Program-made: the position numbers and the translations under genes
Shown here: piece after piece, positions 28,597-38,117 of the stretch
Numbering within the stretch: the stretch's first letter is position 1
Layout of the letters: each line of letters opens with the position of its first letter
Source of the DNA: Devosia sp.
Lineage (GTDB): Bacteria; Pseudomonadota; Alphaproteobacteria; Rhizobiales; Devosiaceae
Reading direction: 5' to 3'
NCBI GenBank assembly: GCA_017794705.1
Contig: CP051235.1
Coordinates: 435,010 to 499,009, forward strand
Length of the DNA stretch: 64,000 bases
The notes under the pieces: model-generated
Database searches by the model: none
Seen by the model: the letters and a program-made list of their open reading frames with translations, nothing else
What the model was told of the DNA's origin: nothing

Positions 28597-28932
28597 CGTG
28601 TCCCCTGCAAGGTGTTGTGACGACCCCAGAGGCGCATTGGGTAGCAAGGAAGGTGACTGACCCGGTCCGGTCTATCGAAGAGGCCACTCTAACCGAAACC
28701 GGGCCAGTCGCCCTACGGACCCAGGAATTGCGGCGGACCTGAGAAATACCGTAGGGACATCGGCTGAAACCGGGAAAATCCTTGGCTCCAGCGATGCCCT
28801 CAAAATAGGCTCCGGGCCGGCAAAGGCAAGTAAATCCCGCACTCCCGGCGTGGCTAACGCCTAGCGTAGTGAAACGTTAGGGTTAACTGTTAAACCCTTG
28901 ATCCCGGGCGGAAACTGCAGCGACGAGCCGCC
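28597..28932. other. Gene-free interval between rpmG and pleD
   Basis: No convincing gene on either strand. It contains a near-palindrome GGGTTAACTGTTAAACCC at 28880-28897 and a small stem GGCGT-GGCTA-ACGCC at 28847-28861, just past the pleD 3' end. These may serve as pleD transcription-end structures. Open frames that start here only translate the rpmG terminator. Confidence 0.5.
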
Positions 28933-30303
28933 TCAGGCAGCGTCGAAGATGACGCGGTTCCGGCCCGAATGCTTGGCCCTGTAAAGCGCGATGTCTGCAC
29001 GCTTTGAAAGCGCTTCCGGCGTGTCGGTTTCATCGTGGTTCATGGCGACCCCCACCGAGACCGTCACATGCACATGCAACTCGTTGCCGACGACAAATGA
29101 CTTGTCGGCGACAGCATCCCGGATGCGTTCCGCAATGGCGTGGGCCTGCTGATGGTCGGTGTCGGGCATCAGCACCACGAATTCCTCGCCGCCGTAGCGG
29201 CAGGCCAGGTCCACACCGCGGATATTGCGCTGCATGCGCCTGGCAAATTCCTTGAGGATGATGTCGCCGGCATCATGTCCGTGCGTATCGTTGATGCGCT
29301 TGAAGTGATCAATGTCGAGCATCATCATGCCGAGGCTGCGTTCCTGGCTGGTTGCCTTTTCGAGCATGATCGCGAGGTGCCGGTCGAAATAACGCCGGTT
29401 GTAGAGCCCGGTGAGTTCATCCACCACGGCCATCGCCATTGTCGAATTGACACTCTCGCGCAGTTCGTTGGCGTACCGCTGACGCCGGATCTGGGTTCGA
29501 ACCCTTGCGGACAGTTCATGCTTCTCCAGTGGGCGCATGATGAAATCATTGACGCCGAGATCGAGGCCGCGCAGCACTTTGGGCCGATCCACCTCGTCGG
29601 CAATCAGAATGATGGGCATCGTTCGGGTCTGTTCGAGCGTGCGCAGTTGTGAGCAGACGCGCAAAGGATCAAAGGACTTCAGGCCCGTGCTGACGAGTGC
29701 GACCTCGTACCCTTCGTCTGCAACCTGCAGGGCGACAGACGTGGGGTCGGCAACAATCTGAAGTTTGTGCTCTTTGGAGAGGATGTTCTGCAGGCGTTCG
29801 ACGCTGGCAGGATCTTCATCGATCACCAGCACCCTGCCCCCGTCAACGCGAATGCTGGCAATCGCCTGTTCGGCGTGCTCGGCAGCAATTTGCCGTCCGG
29901 TCAACGCACGGGCGCGCAATTCATCGGTCAGCATTTTCAGGCGCACCAGGCTTTTCACCCGCGCCAACAACTGCATGTCGTCGGGGGGCTTGGTGAGAAA
30001 ATCGTCGGCGCCCGCCTCCAGCCCTTCGATACGGTCCGAGGGCTGATCAAGTGCCGTGATCATCACCACCGGTATGTGATGGGTCTCGGGATTGGACTTG
30101 AGACGGCGGCAGACCTCGAACCCGTTCATTTCCGGCATCATCACATCGAGCAGGATGATGTCGAAATGGATTTTGGCGCACATATCCAGCGCTTCGGCAC
30201 CGGAATAGGCGCAGTGCACCTCGAAATATTCCGCGGTCAGGCGGGCCTCGAGCAATTTCACATTGGTTGGAATATCGTCAACGACCAGCACACGTGCCGT
30301 CAT
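28933..30303 (-). CDS. pleD: Diguanylate cyclase response regulator PleD
   Basis: Cell-cycle response regulator producing c-di-GMP at the stalked/old pole in Caulobacter-type systems. The 456-residue protein has a first receiver with phospho-acceptor Asp in IILLDVMMPEMNG. A degenerate second receiver follows at about 150-270, lacking the acidic acceptor site and acting as a dimerisation adaptor. The GGDEF domain reads CRYGGEEFVVLM, with the inhibitory RxxD site (RGVD) five residues upstream. Start at the ATG at 30303 (MTARVLVVDD). It lies 51 bases downstream of divK, probably in the same operon. Confidence 0.96.
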   Translation of the reverse strand: MTARVLVVDDIPTNVKLLEARLTAEYFEVHCAYSGAEALDMCAKIHFDIILLDVMMPEMNGFEVCRRLKSNPETHHIPVVMITALDQPSDRIEGLEAGADDFLTKPPDDMQLLARVKSLVRLKMLTDELRARALTGRQIAAEHAEQAIASIRVDGGRVLVIDEDPASVERLQNILSKEHKLQIVADPTSVALQVADEGYEVALVSTGLKSFDPLRVCSQLRTLEQTRTMPIILIADEVDRPKVLRGLDLGVNDFIMRPLEKHELSARVRTQIRRQRYANELRESVNSTMAMAVVDELTGLYNRRYFDRHLAIMLEKATSQERSLGMMMLDIDHFKRINDTHGHDAGDIILKEFARRMQRNIRGVDLACRYGGEEFVVLMPDTDHQQAHAIAERIRDAVADKSFVVGNELHVHVTVSVGVAMNHDETDTPEALSKRADIALYRAKHSGRNRVIFDAA

Positions 30304-30354
30304 GACCACCCCCGTACGCACAACTCAATCGGGATGGGAAATCCCTAAGTCACT

Positions 30355-30723
30355 TCAATTTTTAAGATAACCGGCAATGGTTTCCAAAAAGTGAGGCACG
30401 GAAATCGGTTTGGAAATATAGCCCTCGCAGCCACCGTCAAGGATGCGCTTTTCGTCACCCTTCATGGCGAATGCGGTGACGGCGATGACCGGGATGTCGC
30501 GCAATTCATCATCTTCTTTCAGCCACTTGGTGACTTCGAGGCCGGATACTTCAGGCAACTGGATATCCATCAGAATCAGATCCGGATGGTGGTTGCGGGC
30601 AAGGTCGAGCGCCTCCATGCCATTGCGGGTCTGCACGATGTCATAGCCTTGGGATTCCAGCAAGTCGTGGAAGAGCTTCATGTTGAGCTCGTTGTCTTCC
30701 ACGATCATTACGGTCTTGGCCAT
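30355..30723 (-). CDS. divK: Single-domain response regulator DivK
   Basis: Essential polarity and cell-cycle regulator in alphaproteobacteria that, when phosphorylated by DivJ, redirects PleC/DivL and lowers CtrA activity. The 122-residue protein has [18 protein letters not shown], the phospho-acceptor Asp in [13 protein letters not shown], and the conserved Lys in YISKPISV. The frame opens earlier at 30789, but GAGGGA precedes the ATG at 30723. divK-pleD is the standard order. Confidence 0.96.
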   Translation of the reverse strand: MAKTVMIVEDNELNMKLFHDLLESQGYDIVQTRNGMEALDLARNHHPDLILMDIQLPEVSGLEVTKWLKEDDELRDIPVIAVTAFAMKGDEKRILDGGCEGYISKPISVPHFLETIAGYLKN

Positions 30724-30856
30724 GCACATTCCCTCGCGGCGCATCGCTCCGTCACCAAACGGGGGCGAAGCTGATTCTGCGCTGTTCATTTTGGACGCCT
30801 GTCAGGCTAACATCAATCGATTAGCATCCCGTCCTACTCCGAGTTGAGGAAAGCCC

Positions 30857-31123
30857 GTGGCCGACGACAGACAGCTGACTGAAATGAGCAAGGCGGGTAT
30901 TGGTTATCTGGCCTCGGACCCCGAGGAATTGGCGCGGTTCATGAACACCGCCGGCTATGATCCGGACGGATTGCGCGGCGCGCTCGGCACCCGCAGCCTC
31001 GCCATGGCCGTGCTCGACTATTTCGCTTCAAACGAGGATTGTCTGTTGGCGATGTGCGCGAATTCCGACGTCACGGTCGAGCGGTTCATGCATGTCTGGC
31101 AAAGACTGAACGCGCACGAGTGA
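30857..31123 (+). CDS. DUF3572 family protein
   Basis: 88-residue soluble protein restricted to alphaproteobacteria, recognisable by ALGYLASDPEELARF-like and MAVLDYFASNEDCLLAMCA segments. The function is unknown. GTG start with a GAGGAAAG ribosome site. It lies four bases upstream of dinB on the same strand and is usually found beside dinB in this group, hinting at coexpression with the damage-tolerance polymerase. Confidence 0.85.
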   Translation: MADDRQLTEMSKAGIGYLASDPEELARFMNTAGYDPDGLRGALGTRSLAMAVLDYFASNEDCLLAMCANSDVTVERFMHVWQRLNAHE

Positions 31124-31127
31124 CCGG

Positions 31128-32444
31128 ATGGACGGGTTGCCCCACCTTTGCCGGGACTGCCTCACCGAATTCACGGCGCAGGCCCGCGCCGAGCGCTGTC
31201 CGGCCTGCGGGTCCTCGCGGCTTTTGGCGCACGAGGAACTCGAGACTTTGGAGATCGCCCACATCGATTGCGATGCATTCTACGCCTCGGTGGAAAAACG
31301 TGACCGGCCTGAGCTGATCGACAAGCCCGTGATCATCGGCGGCGGACAGCGTGGGGTCGTGTCAACCTGCTGCTACATTGCGCGGATGAGTGGCGTACGC
31401 TCGGCCATGCCGATGGTGACGGCGCTGCGCAAATGTCCCGATGCCATAGTGATCCGGCCGGACATGGCCAAATATGTCGAAGTCTCAAAGCAGGTGAAGG
31501 CCCGAATGCTGGACCTGACGCCACAGGTGGAGCCCCTCTCGATCGATGAGGCGTTCCTTGACCTGTCGGGCACGCGAAAGGTGCACAAAGCCCATGCAGC
31601 CAAAGTGCTGGCGCGGTTTGCCAAACAGGTCGCCGAGGACATCGGCATCACGGTCTCCGTGGGGCTAAGTCACAACAAGTTCCTGGCCAAGGTGGCCTCG
31701 GACCTCGACAAGCCACGAGGATTCGCACTGATCGGTAGAGCGGAAACCATGTCGTTCCTGGCACCAAAGCCCATCAGCATCATTTACGGCGTTGGCCGGG
31801 TGATGAGCGAAACCCTGCGGCGCGATGGCCTGCTGACCATCGGTCAACTGCAGAAACAGGATCCCGAAGACCTGATGCGCAAGTACGGCGAAACCGGCGC
31901 CCGTCTGGCCAGACTGTCACGTGGTGAGGATCACCGACCGCTGGCGACATCACGCGGTGCCAAGTCGATCAGTTCGGAAACCACCTTCATGGAGGACATT
32001 TCGGATCTCGATCGCCTGTCGCAAAAGCTGTTGCGCCAGTGCGAACGCGTTGCCGACCGCATGAAAAAGTCGAAACTGGTGGCCGACACGGTCACGTTGA
32101 AGCTGAAGACCTCGGGTTTTCAGATTCGCACCCGGGCAAGGCACCTGCCCGTCCCCACCCAACTGGCACATGTCATGTACGAAAACGCCGTGCAGCTTCT
32201 GGAACGCGAACTTGATGGCACTTCTTTCCGGCTGCTGGGGGTGGGCATGTCACACATTTCACAGGCCGGCGACACAGATCCATCGGACCTGTTGGAGCCG
32301 CAGATCGCCCGCAAGGCGGCGGCCGAACGCGCCATGGACAAGGTTCGCACCAGATTCGGTAGCGACGCTGTTGTCAGAGGCAAACTTTACCGGCAAAAAA
32401 GCCGGGACGATCTCGCCGAAACACCCTCCGAGGAAGATTCATGA
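31128..32444 (+). CDS. dinB: DNA polymerase IV with N-terminal zinc ribbon
   Basis: Y-family translesion polymerase. The 438-residue protein has the catalytic AHIDCDAFYASVEKRD near residue 45, SIDEAFLDLSG near 140, the thumb/helix-hairpin and little-finger domains. A distinctive N-terminal extension carries CRDCLTEFTAQARAERCPACG, a C-x-x-C plus C-x-x-C zinc-ribbon-like element not found in E. coli Pol IV but common in Rhizobiales. No beta-clamp motif was assigned. Its TGA overlaps the start of the ridA-like gene. Confidence 0.94.
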   Translation: MDGLPHLCRDCLTEFTAQARAERCPACGSSRLLAHEELETLEIAHIDCDAFYASVEKRDRPELIDKPVIIGGGQRGVVSTCCYIARMSGVRSAMPMVTALRKCPDAIVIRPDMAKYVEVSKQVKARMLDLTPQVEPLSIDEAFLDLSGTRKVHKAHAAKVLARFAKQVAEDIGITVSVGLSHNKFLAKVASDLDKPRGFALIGRAETMSFLAPKPISIIYGVGRVMSETLRRDGLLTIGQLQKQDPEDLMRKYGETGARLARLSRGEDHRPLATSRGAKSISSETTFMEDISDLDRLSQKLLRQCERVADRMKKSKLVADTVTLKLKTSGFQIRTRARHLPVPTQLAHVMYENAVQLLERELDGTSFRLLGVGMSHISQAGDTDPSDLLEPQIARKAAAERAMDKVRTRFGSDAVVRGKLYRQKSRDDLAETPSEEDS

Positions 32445-32905
32445 CCAGTCCCGCCGAAGTGCTGAACAAGCTCGGCATTGAATTGCCTGTGCCCGCTGCG
32501 CCGCTTGCGGCCTATGTTCCTGTGGTGCGCAGCGGAGGTTTGCTGTTTGTTTCCGGCCAGTTGCCTTCAAATGCTGACGGAATGATTCAGGGCACTCTGG
32601 GCGCCAACATGTTGGTGGAGGACGGCCAGGCCGCCGCGCGTCTGGCGGCGATAAACGTATTGGCGCAGATTGTTTCCAACGGCGGGGTGCCGCTCGAAAA
32701 GATCAAGCGCGTTGTCAAACTTTCAATTTTCGTCGCCTCGACTCCTGATTTTACAGAGCATCATCTGGTGGCAAACGGCGCCTCGGAACTGATAGCCGAG
32801 GTCCTTGGCGATGCCGGACAGCATGCGCGGGCAGCATTCGGTGTTGCCGCCTTGCCGATGGGTGCAGCAGTTGAGATTGAAGCCATAGTGGATGTTGGTG
32901 CCTGA
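32441..32905 (+). CDS. RidA family protein
   Basis: 154-residue member of the YjgF/RidA superfamily, which often hydrolyses reactive enamine/imine intermediates. The sequence GGLLFVSGQLPSNADG, KIKRVVKLSIFVAS and the C-terminal MGAAVEIEAIVDV strand are typical. The key Arg found in archetypal RidA is not obvious in the GQHARAAFGVAALP region, where R at AR is a candidate. This longer subgroup (about 150 residues) may differ in substrate. It is coupled to dinB (ATGA overlap) and to the GDPD gene (one-base overlap). Confidence 0.86.
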   Translation: MTSPAEVLNKLGIELPVPAAPLAAYVPVVRSGGLLFVSGQLPSNADGMIQGTLGANMLVEDGQAAARLAAINVLAQIVSNGGVPLEKIKRVVKLSIFVASTPDFTEHHLVANGASELIAEVLGDAGQHARAAFGVAALPMGAAVEIEAIVDVGA

Positions 32906-33666
32906 TGGACCTGACGCCCATATTTGCCCAGCCTGTCGCGCATCGCGGCCTGCACAATCGCGGCAACGGCGTAATCGAGAACTCCCGCTCGGCCTTTGCT
33001 CGCGCCATTCAAGGCGGCTATGGCATCGAGTGTGACCTGCAATTGAGCGGCGACGGGGTGCCGGTTGTCTTTCATGACCCGACGCTGGATCGTGTGGCCG
33101 GGCAGTCTGGTGCCGTGTCCACTCTGAGTGCCGGGCAATTGGGCCGGATCACCCTCACCGGCTCTTCCGCCGGAGACTGTCCGCAGACTTTTTCAGCGAT
33201 GCTGGAGCAAGTAGGTGGTGCGGTGCCGCTGGTTGTTGAACTCAAGCACCAGTCAAATGATGAAGCCGCACAGCAACTCGCCACGGCTGCCGTCAAAGCG
33301 GTCGCGGACTATGAGGGGCCGCTGGTTTTCAAGAGCTTTGATCCCGAGCTTATCAAGCACACCCGCCGCGCCGGTTTCCCGGGCGCCATCGGCATCATCA
33401 CCCAGCGGTATGGCGACGAATATTCCAAAAACCGCCTGAACGGATGGGAACGGTTCTCGCTCAGGCACCTGCTGCATCGGCCCAGTACAAAATTCGACTT
33501 TATTTCATGCGATCACAGAGCTTTGCGCCTGCCGATGGTGCGCTTTCTGCGCCAGGGTGGCATGAAGGTCATGACGTGGACTGTCCGTTCCTACCCCGAG
33601 GAAGATCAGGCCCGCCCGCATGCAGACCAGATCGTATTTGAAGGGTTCTTGCCTCAACGTGCCTGA
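32905..33666 (+). CDS. Glycerophosphodiester phosphodiesterase family protein
   Basis: 253-residue TIM-barrel enzyme that hydrolyses glycerophosphodiesters to glycerol-3-phosphate and an alcohol. Visible are the catalytic first His in AHRGLHNRGNGVIENS, the metal-binding Glu/Asp in GIECDLQLSGDG and the second catalytic His in VVFHDPTLDRV. No signal peptide is seen, so it is probably cytoplasmic. It overlaps its neighbours at both ends. Confidence 0.9.
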   Translation: MDLTPIFAQPVAHRGLHNRGNGVIENSRSAFARAIQGGYGIECDLQLSGDGVPVVFHDPTLDRVAGQSGAVSTLSAGQLGRITLTGSSAGDCPQTFSAMLEQVGGAVPLVVELKHQSNDEAAQQLATAAVKAVADYEGPLVFKSFDPELIKHTRRAGFPGAIGIITQRYGDEYSKNRLNGWERFSLRHLLHRPSTKFDFISCDHRALRLPMVRFLRQGGMKVMTWTVRSYPEEDQARPHADQIVFEGFLPQRA

Positions 33667-34831
33667 ATCCAGGCTGACAGCGATAGTTCACCCGGCGACT
33701 GCCGACATCCCGGCAGAGCGCTGGAACAGTCTTGTGCCGCAAACCAACGGCGTGCCTGACAACCCCTTCATCGATCACGCGTTTTTCCTAGCACTTGAGC
33801 AGTCTGGTTGCGCCACGGGTCAGACCGGCTGGCAGCCGCAGCACATCGAGTTGCAGCGTGATGGTGAGCCGGTGGGGCTGATGCCGCTGTTCCTGAAGTC
33901 GCATTCGCAAGGCGAATATGTGTTCGACTATGGCTGGGCTGATGCGTTCGAGCGCGCCGGTGGCCGCTATTATCCCAAATTACAGTGTTCGGTTCCCTTC
34001 ACCCCCGCCTCCGCGCCAAAGCTTCTGGTGCCGTCAGGCGAGTTGGATCTCAGCATGGCCCTATTGTCGACCGCAGAAGAACTCGCCGCACGACGCAGTG
34101 CATCCTCTGTGCATGCGACGTTCGTCAGCCCCGAAGAGCAGAGCATTGCCGAAAGCGCGGGCTGGATGGTGCGGCATGACACCCAGTTCCACTGGCACAA
34201 CCATGATTTCGACTCCTACGAAGCGTTTCTGGAGACGCTCGCCTCGCGAAAACGCAAGACCCTGCGCCGCGAACGGCGCGAAGCGCTGGCCGAAGGTCTG
34301 GAGGTCAAGTGGATCACCGGCAGCGATCTCACAGAAGCGCACTGGGACGCGTTTTTCGAGTTCTATCAGGACACCGGCGGGCGCAAGTGGGGCCGCCCCT
34401 ATCTCAACCGCACTTTCTTCTCACTCATATCCGAAGCAATGGCCGATCGAATCGTGCTGATGTTCGCCTACGATGGCGACGAACCGATCGCCGGCACGCT
34501 GAATTTCCTCGGCAAGGATACGATCTATGGCCGGTATTGGGGCTGCACCCGCGAAGTGCCCTTCCTGCATTTCGAGCTCTGCTACTATCAGGCCATCGAC
34601 TTTGCCATCGCCCACAAGTTGAAAACCGTCGAGGCCGGCGCGCAAGGGGAGCACAAGCTGGCGCGCGGCTATGAACCGTCGCAAACGCGCTCCATCCATT
34701 GGATCGAGAATGCCGGCTTTCGTCAGGCTGTTGAGGATTATCTGACCGATGAGCGTCGACATGTGGCGCAAAATCAGGAAATTCTTGGCCGACATACCCC
34801 GTTCCGCAAGGGGCAAAGACAAGGGAACTAG
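33659..34831 (+). CDS. FemAB-like (DUF482) GNAT-superfamily protein
   Basis: 390-residue protein of the FemAB_like/'peptidogalycan biosynthesis' family. The core shows NPFIDHAFFLALEQSG, YWGCTREVPFLHFELCYYQAIDFAI and EAGAQGEHKLARGYEP, which are signatures of this family. It is thought to be an aminoacyl- or acyl-transferase, but the substrate is unknown. The frame opens at an ATG at 33620 deep inside the GDPD gene. I prefer the GTG at 33659, which overlaps GDPD by only eight bases. Confidence 0.82.
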   Translation: MPESRLTAIVHPATADIPAERWNSLVPQTNGVPDNPFIDHAFFLALEQSGCATGQTGWQPQHIELQRDGEPVGLMPLFLKSHSQGEYVFDYGWADAFERAGGRYYPKLQCSVPFTPASAPKLLVPSGELDLSMALLSTAEELAARRSASSVHATFVSPEEQSIAESAGWMVRHDTQFHWHNHDFDSYEAFLETLASRKRKTLRRERREALAEGLEVKWITGSDLTEAHWDAFFEFYQDTGGRKWGRPYLNRTFFSLISEAMADRIVLMFAYDGDEPIAGTLNFLGKDTIYGRYWGCTREVPFLHFELCYYQAIDFAIAHKLKTVEAGAQGEHKLARGYEPSQTRSIHWIENAGFRQAVEDYLTDERRHVAQNQEILGRHTPFRKGQRQGN

Positions 34832-34834
34832 GAC

Positions 34835-35257
34835 ATGACAGCATACGATCCCGACAATATTTTCGCTAAGATTCTCGCAGGCGAAATCCCGTCCGTACAA
34901 GTGTTCGAGAATGAGACTTGTGTCGCCATTATGGATGCCTTTCCGCAGTCGAAGGGCCATTGCTTGGTCATCCCGCGGGCTGCATCACGCAACCTTCTGG
35001 ATGCTGATCCGGCTGAACTGGCGGCCACGATTCCGCACGTTCAGAAACTGGCCCGCGCGGTGCAATCAGCGCTGAGGGCCGATGGAATCCGGGTCGCGCA
35101 GTTCAATGAGGCGCCAGCGGGGCAGACCGTGTTTCATCTGCACTGGCATGTGATCCCGATGTACGAAGGAGCGACCCTGGGGGCGCACGGCGGCGGCATG
35201 GCCGACATGGACGAACTCAAGGCGCAAGCGCAGATGATCAAGGCGGCGCTGGACTGA
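34835..35257 (+). CDS. HIT family hydrolase
   Basis: 140-residue histidine-triad protein of the HinT branch that hydrolyses nucleoside phosphoramidates or similar adenylates. The N-terminal DNIFAKILAGEIPSVQVFE and C-terminal triad TVFHLHWHVIPMYEG (H-x-H-x-H) are clear. It is the last gene of the dinB-to-HIT run; its start lies three bases after the preceding stop, and a terminator follows. Confidence 0.94.
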   Translation: MTAYDPDNIFAKILAGEIPSVQVFENETCVAIMDAFPQSKGHCLVIPRAASRNLLDADPAELAATIPHVQKLARAVQSALRADGIRVAQFNEAPAGQTVFHLHWHVIPMYEGATLGAHGGGMADMDELKAQAQMIKAALD

Positions 35258-35300
35258 GAAACTGAATCCGACTCTCCCCGCAAGTGTCTGAAAAGGAATT

Positions 35301-35328
35301 AAAAAAAGGACGCCCGAGGGCGTCCTTT
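35301..35328 (-). terminator. Intrinsic terminator between HIT and clpA
   Basis: AAAGGACGCCC-GA-GGGCGTCCTTT forms an eleven-base perfect stem (35305-35328). Read on the minus strand it is followed by a run of seven T residues, so it terminates clpSA. On the plus strand only TTTCG follows, a weaker end for the HIT operon. Confidence 0.9.
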
Positions 35329-35354
35329 CGCATTGTCGTGGCCAATCACCAGAA

Positions 35355-37700
35355 TCAGTTCTTGGCCTTGGCTGGCGCCTTCTTCTTTGAGCCCTTCGGT
35401 CCGGAGATCGCCTTGGGCTTGGCTGGGCGGGGCGGCGTGGCTACCAGTTCCAGCCGGGCATCGGCGCCCTCCCCAACCACAGTGACCTTGACACTGCCGC
35501 CGTTCTGCAGAGGTCCGAACAGCACCTCCTCGGCCAGTGGCTTCTTGACGTGTTCCTGGATCACTCGTCCCAATGGACGCGCGCCCATGGCCTCGTCGTA
35601 GCCACGTTCGGCCAGCCAGTCGGCAGCTTCCGGCGTCAGCGTGATGGTGACGTTGCGCTCGGCCAACTGGGTTTCCAGTTGCAGCACGAACTTTTCGACC
35701 ACGCGATGGACGATCTCGCGCGGCAGCGGTGCAAACGAAATGATCGCGTCGAGCCGGTTGCGGAACTCGGGCGTGAACATGCGGTTGACCGCCTCTTCGT
35801 CGTCGCCCACTTCGCGCTTGCGCCCGAAGCCGATCGGCGACTTCGCCAGTTCCTGTGCCCCGACGTTTGAGGTCATGATCAGGATGACGTTGCGGAAGTC
35901 GACGGACTTGCCGGTGTGATCGGTCAGCTTGCCGTGGTCCATGACCTGCAGGAGAATATTGAACAGGTCCGGATGCGCCTTTTCGATTTCGTCGAGAAGC
36001 ACAACGCAGTGTGGATTCTGGTCAACGCCATCGGTCAACAGACCGCCCTGGTCAAACCCGACATAGCCCGGAGGCGCGCCGATGAGCCGCGAGACGGTAT
36101 GGCGTTCCATATATTCGGACATGTCGAAGCGCAGAAGTTCGACGCCCAGCGTATCCGCCAACTGCCGTGCCGCCTCGGTCTTGCCGACGCCGGTCGGGCC
36201 GGTGAACAGGTAAGAGCCGATGGGCTTTTCCGGTTCGCGCAGGCCGGCACGGGCCAGCTTGATGGCCGATGACAGAGCCTCAATGGCTGTGTCCTGACCA
36301 AACACGACGCGTTTGAGATTTTCGTCGAGATTTCCGAGCAGTTCCGCATCGGAGCGCGACACGGACTTGGGCGGAATCCGCGCCATGCCCGAAATGGTTT
36401 CCTCGACGTCTTCGACGTTGATCACCTTCTTGCGCTTGTCTGCCTCAAGCAGCATCTGGCTGGCGCCGGTCTCGTCGATCACGTCGATTGCCTTGTCCGG
36501 CAATTTGCGGTCGTTGATGTAACGCGCCGACAGCCGGACCGCCGCCTCGATGGCGTCGTCGGAGTATTCGACCTTGTGATAGTCCTCGAAATAGGGTTTC
36601 AGCCCCTTCATGATCTCGATGGCATCCGGCAGCGATGGCTCGGCCACGTCCACTTTCTGGAAACGGCGGACCAGCGCCCGGTCCTTTTCGAAGAACTGGC
36701 GGTATTCCTTGTAGGTGGTCGAACCGATGCAGCGGATCGCTCCGGAGGCAAGTGCAGGCTTCAAGAGGTTTGACGCATCCAGCGCGCCGCCGGATGTGGC
36801 ACCGGCGCCAATCACCGTATGGATTTCGTCGATGAACAGGATGACGTTCTCGCGCTTCTCCAGTTCCTTCATGACGGCCTTCAGCCGCTCTTCAAAATCG
36901 CCGCGATAGCGCGTACCGGCCAGCAGTGAGCCCATGTCGAGAGCGTAAATCTCGGCATCCTTGAGCACTTCGGGCACATCGTTTTCAACGATACGGCGCG
37001 CCAGCCCCTCGGCGATGGCGGTCTTGCCGACACCGGCATCACCCACGTAGAGCGGGTTGTTCTTGGAGCGGCGGCAGAGGATCTGGATCGTGCGACGCAA
37101 TTCCGAAGCACGACCGATGAGCGGATCGATTTTGCCCAACCGCGCCTTTTCATTGAGATTGACGCAATATTCTTCCAGGGCCGAGGCCTTCTTGCCGGCT
37201 TCGGCCTCCTCGCCTGTTTCGTCGTCCTCGACGCCGGAGGCGGTGCGGGGCTCGTCGGGTCCCGACTTGGTGATGCCGTGCGAGATGAAGTTCACCGCAT
37301 CAAGGCGGCTCATGTCCTGCTGTTCAAGGAAATAGGCGGCGTGGCTTTCGCGCTCGGCAAAGATGGCCACCAGCACGTTTGCGCCCGTCACCTCTTCGCG
37401 TCCTGAAGACTGAACATGAATAACGGCGCGCTGAATCACCCGCTGAAAGGCGGCGGTGGGGCGCGCATCCTGGGCGTTGGGCACCACGAGGCTTTCCAGT
37501 TCCTCATCCACGAACACTTCGAGGTCGGCGCGCAGGGCGTCAACTTCAACGTCGCAGCCGGTCAGCACGGCCAGCGCGTCGCGGTCGTCGGTCAGAGCCA
37601 ACAGCAGGTGCTCGAGCGTTGCAAACTCATGCGACCGCTCGCGCGCCAGGTTCATGGCCTGATGCAGTGCTTTTTCCAATCCGCGTGAGAATGATGGCAT
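35355..37700 (-). CDS. clpA: ATP-dependent Clp protease ATP-binding subunit ClpA
   Basis: Hexameric AAA+ unfoldase feeding ClpP. The 781-residue protein has two Clp_N repeats (residues 1-140), AAA domain 1 with Walker A GDAGVGKTAIAEG near 220 and Walker B in VILFIDEIHT, AAA domain 2 with GPTGVGKTEAAR near 500, and the C-terminal D2-small domain. A basic tail (KGSKKKAPAKAKN) closes the protein. It lies nine bases after clpS in the usual clpSA operon. Confidence 0.97.
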   Translation of the reverse strand: MPSFSRGLEKALHQAMNLARERSHEFATLEHLLLALTDDRDALAVLTGCDVEVDALRADLEVFVDEELESLVVPNAQDARPTAAFQRVIQRAVIHVQSSGREEVTGANVLVAIFAERESHAAYFLEQQDMSRLDAVNFISHGITKSGPDEPRTASGVEDDETGEEAEAGKKASALEEYCVNLNEKARLGKIDPLIGRASELRRTIQILCRRSKNNPLYVGDAGVGKTAIAEGLARRIVENDVPEVLKDAEIYALDMGSLLAGTRYRGDFEERLKAVMKELEKRENVILFIDEIHTVIGAGATSGGALDASNLLKPALASGAIRCIGSTTYKEYRQFFEKDRALVRRFQKVDVAEPSLPDAIEIMKGLKPYFEDYHKVEYSDDAIEAAVRLSARYINDRKLPDKAIDVIDETGASQMLLEADKRKKVINVEDVEETISGMARIPPKSVSRSDAELLGNLDENLKRVVFGQDTAIEALSSAIKLARAGLREPEKPIGSYLFTGPTGVGKTEAARQLADTLGVELLRFDMSEYMERHTVSRLIGAPPGYVGFDQGGLLTDGVDQNPHCVVLLDEIEKAHPDLFNILLQVMDHGKLTDHTGKSVDFRNVILIMTSNVGAQELAKSPIGFGRKREVGDDEEAVNRMFTPEFRNRLDAIISFAPLPREIVHRVVEKFVLQLETQLAERNVTITLTPEAADWLAERGYDEAMGARPLGRVIQEHVKKPLAEEVLFGPLQNGGSVKVTVVGEGADARLELVATPPRPAKPKAISGPKGSKKKAPAKAKN

Positions 37701-37709
37701 TTGGGGTTC

Positions 37710-38117
37710 CTATTGTTTCTCGAGTACGCACTGCAGCGGATGCTGATTTTTCTGGGCGGCATCCATCACCCGCATCACCTTCGTTTCCGCCACTTCGTAG
37801 GGAAACACGCCACATTGGCCGACGCCGTGCTGGTGCACCTGCATGGTGATGTGCCAGGCGTCATCCTGCGACTTGTTGAAGACTTCCTGCAGAATGGCGA
37901 CGACAAACTCCATTGGCGTGTAGTCGTCATTCAGCAGCAGAACCTTGAACATATTGGGGCGCTTGGTGCGCGGCCGGGTCTTGGTGGCCACGCCAGTTTC
38001 GAATTCATCATCACCCTGGCGCCCGTCATCTTCATCACCGACGAGTTTCCACGCGCCACCCTGCCCGGTGGCGGGAGCCGGTTTGCCAGCGCGATAGTCG
38101 AAAGGAAGCGGCGGCAT
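37710..38117 (-). CDS. clpS: ATP-dependent Clp protease adaptor ClpS
   Basis: Delivers N-degron substrates to ClpA. The 135-residue protein has a disordered, glycine-rich N-terminus and the core [18 protein letters not shown] with the N-end-rule pocket, then the [20 protein letters not shown] segment. The frame extends to 38141, but AAGGAAT precedes the ATG at 38117. It is first in the clpSA operon; the 251-base divergent interval to the carboxypeptidase gene must hold its promoter. Confidence 0.95.
   Translation of the reverse strand: MPPLPFDYRAGKPAPATGQGGAWKLVGDEDDGRQGDDEFETGVATKTRPRTKRPNMFKVLLLNDDYTPMEFVVAILQEVFNKSQDDAWHITMQVHQHGVGQCGVFPYEVAETKVMRVMDAAQKNQHPLQCVLEKQ

Noticed and set aside
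28542-28742. 66-codon frame starting in the rpmG terminator
   Set aside because: It translates the terminator hairpin and has no ribosome site or similarity.
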